The position numbers and the translations under genes are program-made. A model generated the notes under the pieces. The model was given only the letters and a program-made list of their open reading frames with translations, did not search any database and was not told the DNA's origin. A stretch of DNA of 19,267 nucleotides from JANQLU01 sp964434955 (lineage in GTDB: Bacteria; Planctomycetota; Planctomycetia; Pirellulales; Pirellulaceae), in contig CAYSXI010000092.1 of assembly GCA_964434955.1 (NCBI GenBank), positions 1 to 19,267 on the forward strand, read 5' to 3'. This document shows, piece by piece, positions 14,692 through 19,267 of the stretch. Numbering within the stretch: the first letter of the stretch is position 1; every line of letters starts with the position of its first letter.

Positions 14692-16512
14692 ATGAACTTT
14701 AATGCTCCCAACATACGCGAATCCAGCGGACCGGGTAAACCGTCGCCAGCGCCCTTCGCGTACCCCGGATGGCTGAAAACAACCGTTTCAGCTTTCCTCC
14801 TCTTGCTGTTGGCAATTCCAGTTTCTGGCCAACAGAACTCTTTTCAAAACCGTGCCAATTCTCAGGTAAAAACCAACCAGTCGGTTCCCGCGGTCCCCAA
14901 CAAAAGTCAACCCGCTTGGCGTGTGCCAGGAACCAGCAGTAACAGCAGTGGAACCAACGCCAATTCGACGCAACCCGCAGTCGCGAATCAGGACCAGCTC
15001 GTTTTGAGCCAAGGTGTTGAGTTTGAAAAGCAAGGCCGATGGGGTGAAGCTTTTTCCCTTTACAACCGGGCTGTCAAAAAGCATCCCAGTAACGAGAAGC
15101 TTCGCAAAAGGCGAAACATTGCCCGACTTCATTTTGACCTCGAGCGACGGTATAGCGATTCGGCTTATCTTAAAACGCTCAAGGGTTCCAGCGGAACGAA
15201 GTCACAGCAAGTTTACGCGGATGTTCTGGCGAAGATTCAATCCTACTATGTCGACGAGCCCAACTGGCAGTCTCTTGTGAACCATGGCGCTGCCAGTCTT
15301 GAGATTGCCATTTACGACAAGACCTTTCGCAACAAAAACATCGTCCGAAAGGTTGATGCCAATGAAATGCGTCAGGCCCTGATTTCCATTCGCAACACAT
15401 TAAAGAATTTCAAGGTCAAGTCGCGACAGGACGCGTACGTGGCCGCAAGTAGTATCAGCCGAACCATGAATCAGCAGCTTGGCATTCCCGTTCAGGCTTC
15501 GATCTACGAGTTCATTAGCGGAACAGTCGTGGCACTGGATCCTTATTCTTCCTTTATGACAGGTGCCCAGTATTCCGAAACCATGTCCCAAATCGAAGGC
15601 AACTTTGTGGGGCTTGGTGTCGAACTCAAAACTAGCAAAGAGTCTTTGGACATTGTGGACGTTTTGAAAGGCGGTTCGGCGGCTCGATCGGGGCTCGTGG
15701 GCGGCGACAAAATTATCGCGATCGAAGGCAAATCCGTCGCGGACATTGGCAGTGAGGTGGCTGCAGATATGCTTCGCGGCCCCGAGAACAGTTACGTCAT
15801 TTTGACGATCGAACGCAAAACCGGTACCAAGCACCGGCTGCAACTTCAGCGCCGCCGAGTGGATATTCAAAGCGTTGAGGACGTCAAACTGGTCGATGAA
15901 GAAAACGGGATTGGCTACATCCGACTGACCAACTTTCAGAAAACCACGACGCGTGATTTTGATGCCGCCCTCTGGAAACTGCACCGCCAAGGCATGCGAA
16001 GCCTGATTGTTGACGTTCGCGACAATCCGGGGGGACTTCTGAATGCGTCGGTTGATATCGCCAATCGATTCGTCAGCGAAGGCGTCATCGTCTCAACACG
16101 GGGGCGGAACCCGCTCGAAGATTTCACGCATCGCGCCAAGCTGGCCGGTACCTGGCGAGTTCCCTTGATCGTATTGATCGACGAAAACTCGGCGAGTGCG
16201 AGTGAGATTTTTGCCGCAGCGATTTCCGATAACCGGCGGGGAACCGTGATTGGTCAACAAAGCTATGGCAAGGGAAGCGTGCAAGGCATTTTCCCCTTGA
16301 ACGTTTCTGGTGGCGGCATTCGACTGACGACGGCGAAATTCTATTCGCCCAAGGGAGTCGCGATCAGCCAGCGCGGCGTCAAGCCAAACATCGAGGTCCA
16401 ATCCGTCTTGAAACCCGACACGCACCGGCTTCGTCCTTCGGAAGATGCGATCCTGAAAACGGCCATGCGAGTTGCCAAGCGAAACCTGGGCGTCACGCCG
16501 AGCAACAATTAG
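14692..16512 (+). CDS. S41 family C-terminal processing peptidase with TPR-like N-terminus
   Basis: A 606-residue exported serine protease of the carboxy-terminal processing (CtpA/Prc) family, which trims or degrades envelope proteins from their C-termini. From the ATG at 14692 (residue 1): a signal segment (about 29-46, TTVSAFLLLLLAIPVSG), a Gln/Asn/Ser-rich linker, a TPR-like helical pair (about 102-155, GVEFEKQGRWGEAFSLYNRA), a PDZ domain (about 300-375, NFVGLGVELK and GLVGGDKIIAIEGKSVADI), and the protease core. The catalytic Ser lies within DENSASASE (497-505), with Lys527 and Gln531 in YGKGSVQ. The frame is open to ATG 14521, but that puts 57 unremarkable residues before a signal peptide. 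Start 14692 has GGA eight bases upstream. It ends at a strong terminator. Confidence 0.88.
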   Translation: MNFNAPNIRESSGPGKPSPAPFAYPGWLKTTVSAFLLLLLAIPVSGQQNSFQNRANSQVKTNQSVPAVPNKSQPAWRVPGTSSNSSGTNANSTQPAVANQDQLVLSQGVEFEKQGRWGEAFSLYNRAVKKHPSNEKLRKRRNIARLHFDLERRYSDSAYLKTLKGSSGTKSQQVYADVLAKIQSYYVDEPNWQSLVNHGAASLEIAIYDKTFRNKNIVRKVDANEMRQALISIRNTLKNFKVKSRQDAYVAASSISRTMNQQLGIPVQASIYEFISGTVVALDPYSSFMTGAQYSETMSQIEGNFVGLGVELKTSKESLDIVDVLKGGSAARSGLVGGDKIIAIEGKSVADIGSEVAADMLRGPENSYVILTIERKTGTKHRLQLQRRRVDIQSVEDVKLVDEENGIGYIRLTNFQKTTTRDFDAALWKLHRQGMRSLIVDVRDNPGGLLNASVDIANRFVSEGVIVSTRGRNPLEDFTHRAKLAGTWRVPLIVLIDENSASASEIFAAAISDNRRGTVIGQQSYGKGSVQGIFPLNVSGGGIRLTTAKFYSPKGVAISQRGVKPNIEVQSVLKPDTHRLRPSEDAILKTAMRVAKRNLGVTPSNN

Positions 16513-16537
16513 TCGCTCCATCATCGAAACCAAAAGC

Positions 16538-16570
16538 AAAAGGGCCGCCAATTCTGGCGGCCCTTTTTTG
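16538..16570. terminator. Intrinsic terminator, bidirectional, between S41 and ftsH
   Basis: The stem AAAAGGGCCGCCA (16538-16550) with TGGCGGCCCTTTT (16555-16567) has 13 perfect pairs, a loop ATTC and a T-run to 16569. It lies 26 bases after the protease stop. Read on the minus strand it is followed by TTTTGCTTTTGG, so it can end ftsH transcripts too. Confidence 0.92.
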
Positions 16571-16590
16571 TTCGTGATCCTTGCTTGGTT

Positions 16591-16635
16591 CCTATTCGCC
16601 TGGCAGCTATTTGTCTGGCACCTATTCGCTTTTGG
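16591..16635. repeat. Three tandem 15-bp units at the ftsH stop
   Basis: Units 16591-16605, 16606-16620 and 16621-16635 begin CCTATTCGC, GCTATTTGT and CCTATTCGC. The first two match at 12 of 15 bases; the first and third at 10 of 15. On the minus strand each carries an in-phase TAG: the ftsH stop (16622-16624), then 16607-16609 and 16592-16594, spaced exactly five codons apart. Confidence 0.65.
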
Positions 16636-18691
16636 CGACGGGCGGCTCGTGGTCATCGGCGTCCGTGTTGTCGACTTTGTGCTCAACACTTTCCGGCACC
16701 GCCGATTTAGTGCCCGGCGCAAGGAAAGGGCCCGGCGAATGTTCTTCGACGATCTCTTCCAGTTCCTTGGCGTCGACGGATTCCACTTCGATCAGCCGGT
16801 TGGTCAACGCGATCAATGCGTCTTTTCGAATCTCGAGGATTGCCCGAACTTGTTCGATTCCGTCATCGATGATTCGTTTGACTTCTTCGTCGATTTCTCG
16901 AGCTGTTTTCTCGCTGTAGGGACGAGACATTTCGCCATCAACGGCACCGGCCAGGAATGCGGATCCGCGTGACTCGCGGTAGTTGATTCGACCAAGCGAG
17001 CTCATGCCATATTCCATGACCATGCCACGGGCGATATCGGTCGCCCGCTCGAGGTCATTCTGGGCCCCGGTGGAGATGTCCTGGTAGATCATTTCCTCAG
17101 TCAGCGTGCCTGCGAGCAGAATCTGAATGTTGCTTTCGAGCTCACTCTGAGTCATCAGGTAGCGGTCTTTGTCCGGACGCTGCATCGTATAGCCGAGCGC
17201 AGCAAGTCCGCGTGGAATGATTGATACTTTGTGAACCGGATCCGTATTAGGAAGACTGTAAGCCACCAAAGCGTGACCACTTTCGTGGTAGGCCACGCGT
17301 TCTTTTTCTTCTTCGCTCATGACGCGTTGTTTCTTTTCCAAGCCGGCGGTCACACGCTCGACGCCTTCGTTGAACTCCGCCATGGAAACTTTGTTTTTCT
17401 CTTTTCGAGCGGCCAGCAGGGCAGCTTCATTGACCAGATTTGCCAAGTCCGCACCGACGAATCCAGGCGAAATGGCCGCGACCTGTTTCAAATCGACGGT
17501 CGGGTCCAGTTTGACGTTTTTCACGTGAACCTTGAGGATTTCTTCTCGGCCTCGAACATCCGGGCGATCAACCAGAACGTGACGATCGAAACGGCCCGGT
17601 CGCATCAAAGCCTGGTCCAGGGTTTCAGGGCGGTTGGTGGCCGCCATCACGATGACACCCGAGTTGGAATCGAACCCGTCCATTTCGACGAGCAAAGCGT
17701 TCAATGTTTGTTCGCGTTCATCATGTCCCCCGACGACACTTCCGCCGCGAGTCTTGCCAAGTGCATCCAATTCATCGATGAAGATGATGCAAGGCGCTTT
17801 GGTTTCGGCCTGCTGGAACATGTCGCGCACTCGAGCGGCACCCACACCGACAAACATTTCTACAAAGTCGCTACCCGAGAGGCTGAAGAAAGGTACGCCC
17901 GCTTCGCCGGCAATGGCTTTGGCGAGAAGTGTTTTCCCCGTTCCCGGAGGCCCGACGAGCAAAACGCCTTTCGGAATCCGGCCACCAAGCTTCTGATATT
18001 TTTCCGGAGACTGCAGGAAGTCGACTACTTCTTTGACTTCGTCGACGGCTTCGTCGATGCCGGCAACATCATTGAATGAGACTCCAAGATCCTCCTCGGC
18101 ATACATTCGACCTCGTGAGCGACCGAATTGCATCGGGCCGGATGCTCCACCAAGGCGGCGCATCATGAAGACAAACAGCAGCAGAACCATGCCGAACAGA
18201 ATGAACAAATAGGCGTAGCGTTCCCAAAAGGATTGGCCCGGGTATTCATTGAAATTAATGTTGGCAGCTTCGAGGTTGGAAATCAGTTCGGCGCGGGCAA
18301 TATCACTATCGGTTTTGGTGGTGATAAAAGTCACCACGCTATTTGCCTTTTCTTCACCGCCCTCGACGACTCGGCGGCTGACTTTTCCTTTGATTTGACG
18401 ATCTTTGACGATCAAGTCCCTGAGTTTGCTGTATTCGTAATAGCGTCCCGGTTTGTTGGGGTCTTCAACCGTAATCATTCCCGACTTGCCTGCCGCCAGG
18501 GTTTCGCCCCCGTACTCGGTGTACTGCGTTTGTTCGACGAGGCGATTGAAGTCGCCCGTCTGAATCTTCTCGTTGGACGGTCGGAGAAACACAAAAAGGC
18601 AAACCGCGATCGTTGCAACAATCACGATGGTGAACCAAAGCAATCCCGAGTTGTTCTTGCCTTCAGCAGGTTTTTTCTTGTCTTGATCCAT
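16622..18691 (-). CDS. ftsH: ATP-dependent zinc metalloprotease FtsH
   Basis: A 689-residue membrane-anchored AAA+ protease that degrades misfolded membrane proteins and short-lived regulators. Domains in order: an N-terminal membrane helix (about 16-36), a periplasmic domain (about 37-157), a second membrane helix (about 159-177), then the AAA+ module with Walker A GPPGTGKT (247-254), Walker B IIFIDE (302-307) and the second region of homology ATNRPETLDQALMRPGRFDR (351-370). The zinc protease domain has HESGH (469-473) and the third ligand Asp546 in QNDLERAT. The more usual motif is HEAGH, so Ser replaces Ala at a non-ligand site. The last ~35 residues are Pro/Ser/acidic and likely disordered. 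ATG at 18691 precedes the first helix closely; the ribosome site is weak. It converges with the S41 peptidase gene. Confidence 0.97.
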   Translation of the reverse strand: MDQDKKKPAEGKNNSGLLWFTIVIVATIAVCLFVFLRPSNEKIQTGDFNRLVEQTQYTEYGGETLAAGKSGMITVEDPNKPGRYYEYSKLRDLIVKDRQIKGKVSRRVVEGGEEKANSVVTFITTKTDSDIARAELISNLEAANINFNEYPGQSFWERYAYLFILFGMVLLLFVFMMRRLGGASGPMQFGRSRGRMYAEEDLGVSFNDVAGIDEAVDEVKEVVDFLQSPEKYQKLGGRIPKGVLLVGPPGTGKTLLAKAIAGEAGVPFFSLSGSDFVEMFVGVGAARVRDMFQQAETKAPCIIFIDELDALGKTRGGSVVGGHDEREQTLNALLVEMDGFDSNSGVIVMAATNRPETLDQALMRPGRFDRHVLVDRPDVRGREEILKVHVKNVKLDPTVDLKQVAAISPGFVGADLANLVNEAALLAARKEKNKVSMAEFNEGVERVTAGLEKKQRVMSEEEKERVAYHESGHALVAYSLPNTDPVHKVSIIPRGLAALGYTMQRPDKDRYLMTQSELESNIQILLAGTLTEEMIYQDISTGAQNDLERATDIARGMVMEYGMSSLGRINYRESRGSAFLAGAVDGEMSRPYSEKTAREIDEEVKRIIDDGIEQVRAILEIRKDALIALTNRLIEVESVDAKELEEIVEEHSPGPFLAPGTKSAVPESVEHKVDNTDADDHEPPVAKSE

Positions 18692-19267
18692 GAGCTGTCA
18701 TTCTGAATTGGTCGATATTCAACTGTTCTTCGTAACCGCACGAGAGCGAATTGAATAAGCGACTAAAAATTGGAAAATCTGCCGTCGAACCAAAGCGTGA
18801 ATTCGACGGGACAAGGTCAGGACGACCATGCGCAAAACATGATGAAGCGAAATGCGCGCCAATCGAAACTCAATCGCAAAATTGGGCTCCCGGATCGGAT
18901 TCGCCCTTGATCCGTCGTATGCAAGCGACTGGGAATCTCGAATCATACCAGATTTCCCAGCTTTCCTGCCGACCCGCCATTCGGGTTGTAGCAAATAACG
19001 CGGAATTCTAGAATCAATCGCTTGACTTTGGTTCCGTCCGTTCCGGTTGAGAGGGATCTATCGGATCCGTTTTTTCGCGACCAAATTGAAACTTTGATTG
19101 TGGGCTGGCGTACGTTATTCAAACGATGTTGAGAAATTCGAGCATCCGCTGCGGTTCTGTTTCAAAATCTCAACACCGATCCCATTCCGACGAATTGCCG
19201 ACGATTCTGCAATTTGTAAAAACGCTCTAAATCTTTGCCAGCTTTACTTCTGCCAGCTTCAACTCTT
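18692..19267. other. Upstream region of ftsH, no gene seen
   Basis: 576 bases without a convincing gene. Short frames on both strands (for example 18719-18994 minus, 18751-19011 plus) are Arg/Ser-rich with no motif. Features seen: an extended -10-like element for ftsH (18942-18950), a weak hairpin GGATC/GATCC followed by GTTTTTT (19054-19075, plus strand), and an 8-bp inverted repeat TGTTGAGA/TCTCAACA (19127-19134 and 19168-19175). The weak terminator-like hairpin hints at a plus-strand transcript ending here. Confidence 0.5.
18942..18950 (-). promoter_or_regulatory. Possible extended -10 promoter for ftsH
   Basis: On the minus strand the sequence reads TGGTATGAT, an extended -10 (TGn then TATGAT), about 250 bases upstream of the ftsH ATG. 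No strong -35 is visible, which extended -10 promoters can tolerate. It would give a long ftsH leader. Confidence 0.35.

Noticed and set aside
18719..19011. Overlapping short frames upstream of ftsH on both strands
   Set aside because: No motif, Arg/Ser-rich, no ribosome site; probably non-coding.
1..19267. CRISPR array, insertion sequence, prophage, tRNA or rRNA
   Set aside because: Looked for regular spaced repeats, transposase motifs, terminal repeats, T-loop-like GGTTCGAATCC strings and rRNA-like stretches; none found in a suitable context.

Overview
The window looks like part of a Planctomycetota chromosome (Pirellulales-like). This rests on gene content: a Tat-exported DUF1501 protein, a very large secreted protein joining two c-type haem domains to a LamG-like and a beta-propeller region, a NfeD-like protein, a C-terminal processing protease with a TPR-like N-terminus, and several small proteins of no known family. 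Base composition is near 50% G+C through most of the window. The exception is roughly the first 320 bases, at about 43% G+C (counted over positions 1-300), which encode the start of a Bacteroidota-like PabB.

Layout. Positions 1-3643 form a tight minus-strand operon, in transcription order: a membrane acyltransferase (OafA/acyltransferase-3 type), two different BioF2/CelD-like GNAT acyltransferases, and the 5' part of pabB, which runs off the left edge. A long intergenic region (3644-4495) with several inverted repeats separates it from a plus-strand MATE transporter. The transporter converges with the DUF1501 gene, and a perfect 12-bp hairpin lies at their junction. Divergent from DUF1501 is a short NfeD gene, then the ~1300-residue haem protein (8549-12463), whose end overlaps the end of the converging cutA-hypothetical pair. 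Two small genes of unknown function follow (13380-13775 plus, 13875-14180 minus), converging on a GC-rich hairpin.

The most unusual non-coding stretch is 14181-14691, between the small membrane protein and the S41 protease. It holds nested stems, a 13-bp hairpin and an alternative pairing that would break both, so it looks like a switching 5' leader. The S41 gene and ftsH converge on a clear bidirectional terminator (16538-16570). The ftsH stop codon sits in a 15-bp tandem repeat that supplies two more in-frame stops. The right end (18692-19267) is the ftsH upstream region.

How the genes relate: the left operon is probably concerned with acylation of a surface polysaccharide or other envelope component. 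The middle holds exported or envelope proteins (DUF1501, NfeD, the haem/LamG protein). The right holds envelope proteolysis and protein quality control (S41 peptidase, FtsH). No CRISPR array, transposon, tRNA or rRNA was seen. All functional assignments come from motifs read by eye; no database search was run.
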